DNA of 64,000 nucleotides from Lentilactobacillus kribbianus (GTDB lineage: Bacteria > Bacillota > Bacilli > Lactobacillales > Lactobacillaceae). The stretch lies in assembly GCF_013184075.1 (NCBI RefSeq), contig NZ_JABEQQ010000002.1, forward strand, positions 186,001 to 250,000, in the 5' to 3' direction. The position numbers and the translations under genes were made by a program. Below are positions 36,593 to 45,427 of this stretch, piece after piece; positions within the stretch are counted from its first letter, which is position 1, and every line of letters starts with the position of its first letter. Under the pieces are notes generated by a model. That model had not been told where the DNA came from. It worked only from the letters and a program-made list of their open reading frames with translations, and made no database searches.

Positions 36593-37345
36593 TTGATCCA
36601 ATTTGAAAATGTAGTTAAAAAATATAAAACTAAAAATGGTGTTTTAACAGCTGTAAAGGACGTTAATTTGACAATTAATGATGGTCAAATTGTTGGATTG
36701 ATTGGCTTTTCAGGAGCTGGGAAAAGCACATTGGTAAGAATGTTGGCTGGATTGGAGACACCCACATCAGGCCAGATTTTGATTAATGGAACTAATCTTT
36801 CAGCATTAAAAGGATATCAATTACGCCAAAAACGACAAAAAATTGGAATGGTTTTTCAACATTTTAATTTATTATGGTCCAGAACAGTGTTACAAAATAT
36901 TTTATTACCATTGGAAATTGCCGGAATAAACAAAACGCAACGGATGACTAGAGCACATGAATTAGCTAAGTTAGTGGGCTTATCAGAAAAAGAAAATGCT
37001 TACCCGGCTGAATTATCTGGTGGGCAAAAGCAACGAGTAGGTATCGCGAGAGCATTAGCCAATAATCCAGATATTTTAATTTCTGATGAAGCAACGAGTG
37101 CCTTGGATCCCGAAACTACTAATGAAATATTAGATTTACTTTTAAAAATCAACCAGGAAGTTAATATTACTATTTTACTAATTACTCATGAAATGCACGC
37201 GGTAGCGAAGGTTGGCTCACAAGTTGCGGTTATGGAAAATGGTCAAATAGTTGAAACTGGAAGTGTAACCGAAGTTTTTAAACATCCTAAAGAACAAATT
37301 ACTAAACAGTTTGTTGCTGATGAACTCAATGGTAAGGTGGGGTAG
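36593..37345 (+). CDS. metN: Methionine ABC transporter ATPase MetN, truncated by an in-frame TAG
   Basis: TTG start; 250 residues form a complete ATPase domain: Walker A GFSGAGKST, Q-loop, signature LSGGQ, Walker B ILISDEATSALD (with Ser before Asp). Full MetN is about 340 residues and ends in the NIL domain. Here the frame stops at TAG (37343-37345), and the same frame continues as the NIL domain in the next entry. The ATPase could still work with MetI, but methionine-sensing autoinhibition through the NIL domain would need readthrough or a separate chain. A sequencing error is also possible. Confidence 0.9.
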   Translation: MIQFENVVKKYKTKNGVLTAVKDVNLTINDGQIVGLIGFSGAGKSTLVRMLAGLETPTSGQILINGTNLSALKGYQLRQKRQKIGMVFQHFNLLWSRTVLQNILLPLEIAGINKTQRMTRAHELAKLVGLSEKENAYPAELSGGQKQRVGIARALANNPDILISDEATSALDPETTNEILDLLLKINQEVNITILLITHEMHAVAKVGSQVAVMENGQIVETGSVTEVFKHPKEQITKQFVADELNGKVG

Positions 37346-37357
37346 ACTTCAATTTCT

Positions 37358-37627
37358 GTGCCAGATCTATTAAGCAAGTATCCCAACGGTAAAATTGTTC
37401 GCTTAACGTTTGATGGTCCCAAAACGGAAATGCCCATTGTGTCTGATGTAATTCGTCAGTTTCCTGAAGTACAGTTAAATATTTTACAAGGAAGTATTCA
37501 CCAGACTCAAAAGGGGGCAATGGGTTCTTTAGACGTTCAATTAATTGGATCCGATAAAGATGTTGCTGGTGTTATTAACGAAATTAGTCGCCTAGAAGTA
37601 GAAAGCGAGGTGTTAGGACATGTATGA
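37358..37627 (+). CDS. Detached NIL domain of MetN
   Basis: The 89-residue frame (VPDLLSKYPNGKIVRLTF, LNILQGSIHQTQKGAMGS, EVESEVLGHV) is the ferredoxin-like NIL domain that binds methionine in MetN. It is in the same frame as metN, separated by TAG-ACT-TCA-ATT-TCT. A GTG at 37358 could serve for reinitiation, but AGGTGGGG lies 15 bases away, so initiation would be weak. It overlaps metI by 8 bases, keeping the operon coupling. It may be a pseudogene half, a readthrough product or a stand-alone domain. Confidence 0.8.
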   Translation: MPDLLSKYPNGKIVRLTFDGPKTEMPIVSDVIRQFPEVQLNILQGSIHQTQKGAMGSLDVQLIGSDKDVAGVINEISRLEVESEVLGHV

Positions 37628-38315
37628 CGCAACTGGTATTAAGTCATATTTTCAGTTTCAAAATGTTGATTGGCATTCAATTTGGTCGGCAACTGGTGAA
37701 ACAATTTGGATGACAATTGTTGCTGGCATTTTTGTTATTATTCTGGGGATCATTTTAGGTCTGTTATTATTTGAAACCAGGGACTCACCTAATTTTTTGG
37801 TTAAATTGATAAACTGGTTGGTCAGTATTTTGGTTAATGTCTTTCGTTCCATTCCATTTATTATTCTAATTGTTTTACTGTTGCCAATGACCAAAGATAT
37901 TATTGGCACCATTATTGGTCCTAAGGCAGCCATTCCTTCTTTAGTTATTAGTGCCGCACCGTTTTACGCTCGAATAGTAGAGTCTAATTTACGTGATGTG
38001 AGTACTGGGGTAATTGAAGCAGCGGAATCTATGGGAGCATCAAAATTAGAAATTATCGGTAAAGTTTTATTACCAGAAAGTAAACCAGCGCTAATTTCTG
38101 GAGCCACTGTAACGTTAATTTCGTTAATTTCTTATTCGGCAATGGCAGGAGCAATTGGGGCTGGTGGATTAGGAAACTTAGCCTATCAAGATGGTTTTCA
38201 ATCGAACAATAACACGGTGACCTTAGTAGCAACTATTGTGATCGTTTTAATCGTTTTTGTAGTTCAGTTGAGTGGTGATTGGTGGTCCAAATTAGTGGAT
38301 CATCGAGAAAAATAA
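37620..38315 (+). CDS. metI: Methionine ABC transporter permease MetI
   Basis: The protein is 231 aa with five or six transmembrane helices and the permease EAA loop (EAAESMGASKLEIIGKVLLPES). It forms the membrane channel for D/L-methionine with MetN. Overlap with the NIL frame suggests it once followed an intact metN. Confidence 0.94.
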   Translation: MYDATGIKSYFQFQNVDWHSIWSATGETIWMTIVAGIFVIILGIILGLLLFETRDSPNFLVKLINWLVSILVNVFRSIPFIILIVLLLPMTKDIIGTIIGPKAAIPSLVISAAPFYARIVESNLRDVSTGVIEAAESMGASKLEIIGKVLLPESKPALISGATVTLISLISYSAMAGAIGAGGLGNLAYQDGFQSNNNTVTLVATIVIVLIVFVVQLSGDWWSKLVDHREK

Positions 38316-38329
38316 TGGAGGACAAAAAC

Positions 38330-39154
38330 ATGAAAAAACAAATTTGGGATATTTTGAGCTTAATAGCATTATCAATAGGACTAGCTGGTTGTGGTAATTC
38401 CAAAAATAGTAAAGAAAACACTCTAACGGTAGGAGCTTCTAATGTGCCACATGCTCAAATTTTAAAGCATATTCAGCCGGAGTTAAAAAAAGAAGGTATC
38501 AATTTAAAAATTGTTACTTTTCAAGATTATGTAATGCCTAATAAAGCGTTAGCTAACAAGGAATTAGATGCTAATTATTTTCAACATGCTCCTTTTTTAG
38601 ATAATTGGAACCATGCTAATCATGGTGATTTAGTGAACGTAGGTAAAATTCATTTAGAACCAATTGGCATTTACTCTAAAAAAGTGAAAAACCTAAAAGA
38701 TCTTAAAAATAATTCAACTGTCTTAGTAAGTAATAATACAGCCGATTATGGTCGAGTTTTGCAATTGTTTAAAGATGCGGGCCTAATTACCATTAAAAAG
38801 GGTGTTAACATTACCGCAGCCACTTTTGATGATATTGCTACTAATCCGAAATATTTGAAATTTAAACATAATTTAGAGCCAAAATTAATGCCTCAATTTT
38901 ATCAAAATGGTGAGGGTGATGCGGTAGTCATTAATTCTAACTATGCTGTTCAAGCTGGATTAGATCCTCGTAAAGACGCCATCTCGTTAGAAAAAGATAC
39001 CTCTCCATATGCTAATATTATTGCGGTTAGAAAAGCAGATCGCAATCAACCAGCAATTAAGAAATTGGTTCAAGTATTGAAATCTAAATCAACCCAAAAA
39101 TGGATCAATAACAAGTATAAAGGTGCAGTGATTCCAGTAAAATCTGATAAATAA
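38330..39154 (+). CDS. metQ: Methionine-binding lipoprotein MetQ
   Basis: ATG at 38330 follows TGGAGGACAAAAAC, giving 274 aa. A short signal peptide ends in the lipobox LAGC (Cys about 21), so it is a membrane-anchored lipoprotein of the NlpA family (TVGASNVPHAQILKHI, DANYFQHAPFLDNW, AVVINSNYAVQAGLDP). It delivers methionine to MetI/MetN. Last gene of the operon. Confidence 0.95.
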   Translation: MKKQIWDILSLIALSIGLAGCGNSKNSKENTLTVGASNVPHAQILKHIQPELKKEGINLKIVTFQDYVMPNKALANKELDANYFQHAPFLDNWNHANHGDLVNVGKIHLEPIGIYSKKVKNLKDLKNNSTVLVSNNTADYGRVLQLFKDAGLITIKKGVNITAATFDDIATNPKYLKFKHNLEPKLMPQFYQNGEGDAVVINSNYAVQAGLDPRKDAISLEKDTSPYANIIAVRKADRNQPAIKKLVQVLKSKSTQKWINNKYKGAVIPVKSDK

Positions 39155-39157
39155 GCA

Positions 39158-39192
39158 AAAAGGAAAAGAATTCCTTCTTTTCCTTTTTTTAT
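39158..39192 (+). terminator. Terminator after metQ
   Basis: AAGGAAAAGAA pairs with TTCTTTTCCTT, followed by TTTTT. Confidence 0.8.
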
Positions 39193-39281
39193 TGACAAAA
39201 ATGTTATCGACTAATATAGTTAGTTACATGAGTGATTAACCAGTAGCGAATTGATTGATAGATAAGGGAGGTTTAACAGCC

Positions 39282-39647
39282 TTGGAGTTTAACTTTAATA
39301 GTTCTGAACCAATTTATCGGCAAGTGGCAGATCAGATCAGAGAAGCCATTTTGACGGGGAGTTTTGCTGAAGAAACTCAAATTCCTTCAACCACCGAGGT
39401 GTCCAAACAATTTCATATTAATCCGGCAACGGTGTTAAAAGGAATGAATTTATTGGTGGATGTAGGATTAATTGAAAAGAAACGAGGACTAGGAATGTTC
39501 GTGACTGCTGGCGCAAAGAACCGAATTAAGCAGCAAAAACGAGATAATTTTTATGATGATAAAGTAGCCAAATTAGTCAAAGAAGCAATTAATTTGGGAA
39601 TTTCTGCTGAAGATCTCAATCAAATGATTCAACGGGGGTATGAATAA
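39282..39647 (+). CDS. GntR-family regulator (YtrA type)
   Basis: TTG at 39282 lies 10 bases after AAGGGAGG, giving 121 aa. The winged HTH (PIYRQVADQIREAILTGS, IPSTTEVSKQFHINPATV) is followed by a short helical tail, the layout of YtrA-type GntR regulators. It begins an operon with an ABC ATPase and a membrane protein, which such regulators usually repress in response to cell-envelope stress. Confidence 0.88.
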   Translation: MEFNFNSSEPIYRQVADQIREAILTGSFAEETQIPSTTEVSKQFHINPATVLKGMNLLVDVGLIEKKRGLGMFVTAGAKNRIKQQKRDNFYDDKVAKLVKEAINLGISAEDLNQMIQRGYE

Positions 39648-40525
39648 TGAGTGTATTAGACATTAATCACGTTGGTAAAAAATTTGGCGACAAAGTAGTA
39701 TTAAGAGACATTAATTTAAGATTATCCGAAAATAAAATATATGGAGTATTAGGGCGCAACGGAGCTGGTAAAAGTACCTTATTAAATATCATGACCAATC
39801 GAATTTTTCCTTCTAACGGTAAAATTACTATTGATGGTGAACCGGTTGATAATAATGATGCTCAATTGAGTAAGATGTACTTGATGAGTGAAATTAATTT
39901 ATATCGTGATAGTGATCGGTTGAGTAAAATTATTGATGATACTGAAATGCTTTATGGCAATATTGATCGGGAATTAGTAAACGATTTAGCCACTAAATTC
40001 AATTTGGATTTAGCACAAAAATTTGGTAAGTTATCTACGGGTTATCGAAGTATTTTTAAATTAATTATAGCAATGTCTTTACCAGTAGAATACGTTTTGT
40101 TAGATGAACCGGTGTTGGGACTAGATGCTAACCACCGCGAATTATTTTATTCAGTTTTGTTGGAATCCTTTAGTCAACGACCACGAACATTTGTAATTTC
40201 CACCCATTTAATTGAAGAAATAACTAATATCATTAGTGATGTCATTGTCATTAATCAAGGTGAAGTGGTCTTAAATGATTCTGTGGAAAATGTTACGGCA
40301 AAGGCGGTGGCTGTGGTTGGTCCTACAAGTGCTGTAGATCAATACATAATGGGATTACATGTAATTGGGCATGAAAATATTGGTCAATTAAAAGCTAGCT
40401 ATGTTTTTGATGAGTTACCAGATGATCGACAAATACCTGATACAGTAACGATTACACCATTAGATTTACAAAAATTATTTATTAATTTAACTGATTACAC
40501 GGGAGGTGCTAAGGATGAAAACTAA
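39647..40525 (+). CDS. ABC transporter ATPase
   Basis: The protein is 292 aa: Walker A GRNGAGKST, Walker B YVLLDEPVLGLD, and a signature of the LSTGYRSIFK kind in place of LSGGQ, as in YtrB-like ATPases. A C-terminal ~70-residue extension follows. Its ATG overlaps the GntR stop, and its end overlaps the membrane protein gene. Probably an exporter or stress pump with the next gene; substrate unknown. Confidence 0.88.
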   Translation: MSVLDINHVGKKFGDKVVLRDINLRLSENKIYGVLGRNGAGKSTLLNIMTNRIFPSNGKITIDGEPVDNNDAQLSKMYLMSEINLYRDSDRLSKIIDDTEMLYGNIDRELVNDLATKFNLDLAQKFGKLSTGYRSIFKLIIAMSLPVEYVLLDEPVLGLDANHRELFYSVLLESFSQRPRTFVISTHLIEEITNIISDVIVINQGEVVLNDSVENVTAKAVAVVGPTSAVDQYIMGLHVIGHENIGQLKASYVFDELPDDRQIPDTVTITPLDLQKLFINLTDYTGGAKDEN

Positions 40526-41285
40526 CCGGGTAACTAAATATTTATTTAAAAAACAATTTCAATACTTATTAATGGCTTATGCTATTTTCTTCATTGTAAA
40601 TACGGTCTGGCCGCTGTTATTAGCTTTAGGAAGTGGTACATTACGATACTATTCACTTTCTAATGAATTGGGCAATACGTCATACTTCTTTTTTGTGACG
40701 ACCTTTGCGATTGCTTATTTGTCTTCAGCTACTTACGAAAATTATAAGTTTTTAATCCAAAATGGTATTTCTCGTAATACTTTTTTTAGAGGTCAAATTC
40801 AGACTACGGGATTATTAATTTTAATTGGTTCTCTAGTTAATGAAATTGATTATTGGTTAATTATTGTTCCTATAAAAGGCCAAGATAGCATTTACACTAG
40901 TTTGTACCGTTATTTTATTAGTAATCAAATTTTTAACGGTCTTTTTGAAACTGTACTTAGAATTTTAACTTCAACAGCAGTTATCGTTTCATTAATGGCG
41001 TTTGGCAGTATCTTATCCTTACTTTCTAAACGAGCTCAACGAATAACACTAATTGCCATTCCCATTATCTTAGTGGTAGGCGCAGTTTTTATGATTAGAT
41101 TATTTATAACAACTCATTTACAAGTAACTTGGCTAGAAGATGTCTTTACTTTTATTATTGGTTATAGTAAAGAAGCCGGACGATTCAATCCTATTCCTTT
41201 GGTAGTGACCGAGGTATTATGGAGTGGCTTTATGCTTTTTATCACTAAAATTTTCTTTAATAAAAAACAATTAAAACGAGAATAA
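40515..41285 (+). CDS. ABC transporter membrane protein
   Basis: ATG at 40515 follows GGGAGGTGCTAAGG; 256 aa. About six hydrophobic segments (YLLMAYAIFFIVNTVWPLLL, ITLIAIPIILVVGAVFMI), short charged ends, no extracellular enzyme domain. It is the likely permease partner of the preceding ATPase. No close family can be named from sequence alone. Confidence 0.75.
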   Translation: MKTNRVTKYLFKKQFQYLLMAYAIFFIVNTVWPLLLALGSGTLRYYSLSNELGNTSYFFFVTTFAIAYLSSATYENYKFLIQNGISRNTFFRGQIQTTGLLILIGSLVNEIDYWLIIVPIKGQDSIYTSLYRYFISNQIFNGLFETVLRILTSTAVIVSLMAFGSILSLLSKRAQRITLIAIPIILVVGAVFMIRLFITTHLQVTWLEDVFTFIIGYSKEAGRFNPIPLVVTEVLWSGFMLFITKIFFNKKQLKRE

Positions 41286-41325
41286 AAAAGTGCGTATCGC
41301 TAATTACGATACGCACTTTTATTTG
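41286..41325. terminator. Bidirectional terminator
   Basis: AAGTGCGTATCG pairs with CGATACGCACTT around a 7-base loop, with A- and T-rich flanks. It serves the ABC operon from the left and the DUF975 gene from the right. Confidence 0.8.
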
Positions 41326-41333
41326 AGCACCAA

Positions 41334-42005
41334 CTATTTAACTAAATGACGGTAAAAATTGGCGTTAGCAGCGTCCTTGTAAGGAATTACCCAAATTAAG
41401 CCAATGCCAAAAGTAATAAGACCGAGTAAATACCAACCAATAAAACTTAATTGTAAAAGAAATAAATCCATTTTGTGACCGTTCATTAATTTTCTGCTTT
41501 CAGTAATACAATCTAAAAAACTAATATCAGGATTAGACTGAATGCGATCCTTGTAGATAAAAAAGGCCATCGAATATGAATAGCTTTTGATAATCCCAGG
41601 AATAAGAAAAAGAAGTCCCCATAAAAAGGTTAAAATCATTTTGATCAAATAAATTGCTAAAGTAGAAGTAAAATATTTACGTGAAAAAGTTTGTAATCCA
41701 GAGGTGATGGGGTTATTAACTGGCTGATTAGTACGTAACCAATCTAAAAAGGAATATTGGACTCCTACGGTGGCAAATGTAATAATAGCATTAAACAAGA
41801 AGAGAATTACGCCATTAGTGCCAGTGTATTGGTTAATTAAGTTAGCAGTGACATCATTATCGGTGATTTGACCAGGGGTGTTAATGAGTGAAAATAAAAT
41901 ATTAAGTAAATAAAAGCCCAGACAAATTTTGATAGCGATTGACCAACGATTTTCGAATAGTTGGCGAACCTCATTTTTTAATTGTGAAAACGGTACGTTG
42001 TTCAT
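41334..42005 (-). CDS. DUF975 family membrane protein
   Basis: The protein is 223 aa, with several transmembrane helices and the DUF975 pattern: KNEVRQLFENRWSIAI at the front, LFLIPGIIKSYSYSMAFFI in the middle and SRKLMNGHKMDLFLLQLSF near the end. Membrane protein of unknown function common in lactobacilli. Stands alone, facing ddl across a promoter region. Confidence 0.85.
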   Translation of the reverse strand: MNNVPFSQLKNEVRQLFENRWSIAIKICLGFYLLNILFSLINTPGQITDNDVTANLINQYTGTNGVILFLFNAIITFATVGVQYSFLDWLRTNQPVNNPITSGLQTFSRKYFTSTLAIYLIKMILTFLWGLLFLIPGIIKSYSYSMAFFIYKDRIQSNPDISFLDCITESRKLMNGHKMDLFLLQLSFIGWYLLGLITFGIGLIWVIPYKDAANANFYRHLVK

Positions 42006-42065
42006 TTAATCCCTCCAATAATTTAATAACTTTAGTTTACCATACATTAAATTTCAATCCTAAAA

Positions 42066-42095
42066 TTGGCTTGGTAGCTACTTTCGTGGTATACT
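42066..42095 (+). promoter_or_regulatory. Promoter of ddl
   Basis: TTGGCT (42066-42071), an 18-base spacer and TATACT (42090-42095) lie 39 bases before the ddl start. Confidence 0.5.
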
Positions 42096-42133
42096 TAAGT
42101 TTCTGAAATATATACGAATAGGATGAGCAATCT

Positions 42134-43258
42134 ATGGAAAATAAAGAGAAGTTAAATGTTGGTTTGATATTTGGGGGAAATTCTTCCGAACATGATGTTT
42201 CAAAGCGATCAGCACATAATATTTATGATGCAATGGATAAGGATCAATATAATGTTTCCTTGTTTTTAATCACTAAGAACGGAATTTTCTTGACTTCTGA
42301 AGCTTCTAAACGAGTATTTGATGGTGAACCAGAAGATAAAATAGTTGCCGAAGAATTACCAAAATTAGATATGAATAATCCGCTTGCACCAGTGATTAAT
42401 ATTGCTAAGAGTGATTCTATTGATGTTTTCTTCCCAATTGTTCATGGTAACTTAGGGGAAGACGGAACTATCCAAGGCTTATTACGTTTGCTAAATAAGC
42501 CATATGTTGGTAGTGCCGTTCTTGGATCAGCTATGGGCTTTGATAAAGATATCACTAAAAAAATGCTTACCCTTGCCGGCATTCGTAATACCCGTTACGA
42601 ATTGTTGACGCCACAAACTGCAGAACGATTTACTTACGATGATTTAGCAGAAAAGTTAACACCAACTTTGTTTGTTAAACCAGCTAACCAAGGTTCTTCT
42701 ATTGGTATTCATAAGGTTTCTTCTACTGCTGAATATATTAGTGCCCTAGAAGATGCTTTTCGTTATGATGATAAAGTATTGGTTGAAGAATCCATTAACG
42801 GTCCAGAAGAATTAGAAATTTCTATCTTGGGTAACTTCCATCCAATTGCTTCTGTAGTTGGAGCAATTAAGGTACCTGCTGAAGATGCCTTTTATACCTA
42901 TGACAACAAATTTGTGGACGCTAGCCAAGTTAAGTTTGATATTCCTGTTGATATTCCCGAAGCTTTAGCTCAAGAAATCACTAAAATGGGATTAGATACT
43001 TTTAAGACATTAGGACTTAAAGGAATGGCCCGGATTGACTTCTTAGTATCAAACGACGGTGTTCCATATGTTGGTGAAGTTAACACATTACCAGGATTTA
43101 CTAATATTAGTCTATATCCACAAATGTGGGAAAAATCAGGTATTTCATATACCGAACTAATTGATCGCTTAATTCAATTAGGAATTGATGAATTCGATCA
43201 TCAAGCTAAAATTTTACATGATTTTAAACCATTAGACCCTAAAGATCAAGATTTATAA
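42134..43258 (+). CDS. ddl: D-alanine-D-alanine ligase
   Basis: The protein is 374 aa. GGNSSEHDVS at the front, the ATP-grasp lysine region TLFVKPANQGSSIGIH, and GEVNTLPGFT at the end are the family motifs. It makes D-Ala-D-Ala (or D-Ala-D-Lac) for the pentapeptide. The active-site residue that decides D-Ala versus D-Lac (Tyr versus Phe in the omega-loop region) falls in or near AEDAFYTYDNKF; I cannot assign it without alignment. Confidence 0.94.
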   Translation: MENKEKLNVGLIFGGNSSEHDVSKRSAHNIYDAMDKDQYNVSLFLITKNGIFLTSEASKRVFDGEPEDKIVAEELPKLDMNNPLAPVINIAKSDSIDVFFPIVHGNLGEDGTIQGLLRLLNKPYVGSAVLGSAMGFDKDITKKMLTLAGIRNTRYELLTPQTAERFTYDDLAEKLTPTLFVKPANQGSSIGIHKVSSTAEYISALEDAFRYDDKVLVEESINGPEELEISILGNFHPIASVVGAIKVPAEDAFYTYDNKFVDASQVKFDIPVDIPEALAQEITKMGLDTFKTLGLKGMARIDFLVSNDGVPYVGEVNTLPGFTNISLYPQMWEKSGISYTELIDRLIQLGIDEFDHQAKILHDFKPLDPKDQDL

Positions 43259-43263
43259 TATGT

Positions 43264-43298
43264 TAAGATTGAGGTAATTAACCTCAATCTTTTTTATT
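43264..43298 (+). terminator. Terminator after ddl
   Basis: AAGATTGAGGT pairs with ACCTCAATCTT across a short loop, followed by TTTT. Confidence 0.8.
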
Positions 43299-43320
43299 TT
43301 GAGGAGAAGTTGGAGAGCAT

Positions 43321-44733
43321 ATGAACGTAGAAAGAAAAAATAGTTTAATATGGTTAAGTTTGGTGTTTATTGGTCTTTTAAGTAGTCAATATTATGTATT
43401 AATCAATAACAAATATCACTTAACATGGTGGGGGTTAATGTTAATTGGTACCGGGCTGATAATAGCTTTGAAGCAAATATTTGAAATTTATCATAAGCAG
43501 CTAAGTTCCATAATGATTATTATCTATTGGTTGCTAGCAATTATATCTTGGACTGGGTTTAATATTGCTGGTGCTTTACCAGTGATGTTAATTCATCTAC
43601 CTGTCAACGCGGTCATGATTACATTTATGAACGAACACTTTAAGTTAATCATTTGTGGCAGCATTATGCTATTAGTTGTGGTATTAGGTCTTCTGGCGTG
43701 GCTTTTAGCCCAAGTTCAAATTATTAGTTATCAGCAGGCTCTTATTAGGTTGCTAAAATATTATTTTGGTCTGTTAATTAGTGAGACGATATTAGTACTG
43801 ATTAGTGCACTGGTGGGTTGGTCATTGAATGATTTAGTATTCATTAAGGCCTTAAATATACTATTAATTGTTGGTTTAACTGGCATGCAACTACTGTTTT
43901 TAACCAAAGTATGGCAATTGCCGATTCAGGTAACTCCAATTCAATTCGTAGGCACATTAATAGTTATTAGTATTGGTGGGTATATGGCATGGGGAATAAC
44001 TACTTGGCAGTTAAATAATCAAAATAAGCAAGAAATTATTGCCCATCGAGGTATATATAATGCTAAGCAACAACCTAATTCTATTAAGGCCTTAAAACAA
44101 ACAGCTTTAAAAAAATTTGATTATGTAGAAATGGATGTTAGAGAAACCAAAGATCATCAGTTCATTGTTGTTCATGATGATGTGCTGGGACAAAAACCGA
44201 TTGAAGATCAATCATTAAAGCAATTGCAACTACAGCATCGAATTATAAAATTTACTGATTATTTAAAGGTAGCTAATGAACAAGGACAAAAATTAATGAT
44301 TGAATTAAAACCTGGTAAATTAAATCAAGTTGGTCGGTTATTTGTTCAGCGATATAAAAATGAATTATTGAAAAATAAAAGCGTAATTGAATCTATGAAT
44401 CCGGACTACGTAAAGCAAGTAAAATATGGTTTAAATGATATTTCTGCTGGTATTATCATGACCGTTAATATTGGTGATTTAACTAAATTTACAACTGATT
44501 TTTATTCAGTTCAATATTTTGGCACGACATTACCATTTTTGGCCCAAGCAAAAAGAACTCAAAGACCAGTTTACGTTTGGACTGCAAAACGTAAATTAAC
44601 AATGGCCATTTTAAATTCATCAGCTATTGCTGGACAAATCAGTGATTATGGTGGCCAAAACCGTTATCTTACAAAAGATTATCGTCTTAATCGAGTAGCT
44701 TTATTAATTAATACCGGAATAAATTATCTTTGA
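43321..44733 (+). CDS. Membrane-fused glycerophosphodiester phosphodiesterase
   Basis: The protein is 470 aa. About seven transmembrane helices (1-235) precede a GDPD catalytic domain: AHRG, then YVEMDVRETKDHQFIVVHDD (metal and acid/base residues) and LMIELKPGK. It belongs to the GDPD group with an N-terminal membrane domain, which acts on glycerophosphodiesters or on teichoic-acid/glycolipid substrates at the membrane. The membrane domain looks shorter than in the ~590-aa versions I know from other lactobacilli. Confidence 0.88.
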   Translation: MNVERKNSLIWLSLVFIGLLSSQYYVLINNKYHLTWWGLMLIGTGLIIALKQIFEIYHKQLSSIMIIIYWLLAIISWTGFNIAGALPVMLIHLPVNAVMITFMNEHFKLIICGSIMLLVVVLGLLAWLLAQVQIISYQQALIRLLKYYFGLLISETILVLISALVGWSLNDLVFIKALNILLIVGLTGMQLLFLTKVWQLPIQVTPIQFVGTLIVISIGGYMAWGITTWQLNNQNKQEIIAHRGIYNAKQQPNSIKALKQTALKKFDYVEMDVRETKDHQFIVVHDDVLGQKPIEDQSLKQLQLQHRIIKFTDYLKVANEQGQKLMIELKPGKLNQVGRLFVQRYKNELLKNKSVIESMNPDYVKQVKYGLNDISAGIIMTVNIGDLTKFTTDFYSVQYFGTTLPFLAQAKRTQRPVYVWTAKRKLTMAILNSSAIAGQISDYGGQNRYLTKDYRLNRVALLINTGINYL

Positions 44734-44765
44734 AATCCGTAATTACTATTTAGAGGTGATTGAAT

Positions 44766-45311
44766 ATGACAAGGTGTCAATGGGCGGAAAGAAGTCCAGC
44801 ATTACTTTATTATCATGATACTTGTTGGGGAATTCCGGTATTTGATGAAAAGAAATTATTTCAAGTTCTTAGTTTAGAAGTTTTTCAGGCAGGTTTATCT
44901 TGGGAGACCGTTTTAAAGTTTGAGCCGGCATTAACTAAAATTATGTTACTAGATGATTATCCTAAGTTAGCTCAGGTAAGTCAGTCAACAGTGAAGAACT
45001 GGTTACGAGATGACAGAATTATCCGGAATGCGGCTAAAGTGCAAGCAGTTATTAATAATGCGAAGCAATTACAAAATAGTCAGCAAAATTTATTTGAAAT
45101 TACCTGGAAACCGACTAATCGAACTGTTATCGATCATTTTATTGATGAACCTATCTTAAGTAGTGATTACTATGATTTTGTTATACCGTATGTACAAGCA
45201 TTAAAAAAGATAGGTTTTAAAAGAATGGGCCCCGTTACCGTTTATAGTTATTTACAAGCAGTTGGTGTGGTTAATGATCATTTCATTTATTGTGATTATA
45301 AATATAACTGA
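44766..45311 (+). CDS. tag: DNA-3-methyladenine glycosylase I
   Basis: ATG at 44766 follows TAGAGGTGATTGAAT; 181 aa. The Tag fold is clear: RCQWAERSPALLYYHDTCWG, then FQVLSLEVFQAGLSWETVL and GFKRMGPVTVYSYLQAVG. Cys and His residues of the zinc site are present near both ends (RCQW, HFIYCDY). It removes 3-methyladenine from DNA. Confidence 0.93.
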   Translation: MTRCQWAERSPALLYYHDTCWGIPVFDEKKLFQVLSLEVFQAGLSWETVLKFEPALTKIMLLDDYPKLAQVSQSTVKNWLRDDRIIRNAAKVQAVINNAKQLQNSQQNLFEITWKPTNRTVIDHFIDEPILSSDYYDFVIPYVQALKKIGFKRMGPVTVYSYLQAVGVVNDHFIYCDYKYN

Positions 45312-45331
45312 ATTTAAATATAAAAAATAGT

Positions 45332-45360
45332 TGACATGGGCAACTTTATCACGTAGTCTT
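45332..45360 (+). promoter_or_regulatory. Possible promoter of the XRE-TPR regulator gene
   Basis: A consensus TTGACA (45332-45337), a 17-base spacer and a poor -10 TAGTCT (45355-45360). Such a weak -10 would fit regulated expression. Confidence 0.4.
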
Positions 45361-45427
45361 AACATTACAAGCTTAAGAAACCGGTTTCATTAGCTTTGGG
45401 GGAAATAACTATAACGGAGACCAATGC

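Noticed and set aside
45312-45427. Small peptide pheromone gene next to the XRE-TPR regulator
   Set aside because: Only very short frames with no signal-peptide-like sequence occur here or in 46352-46430.
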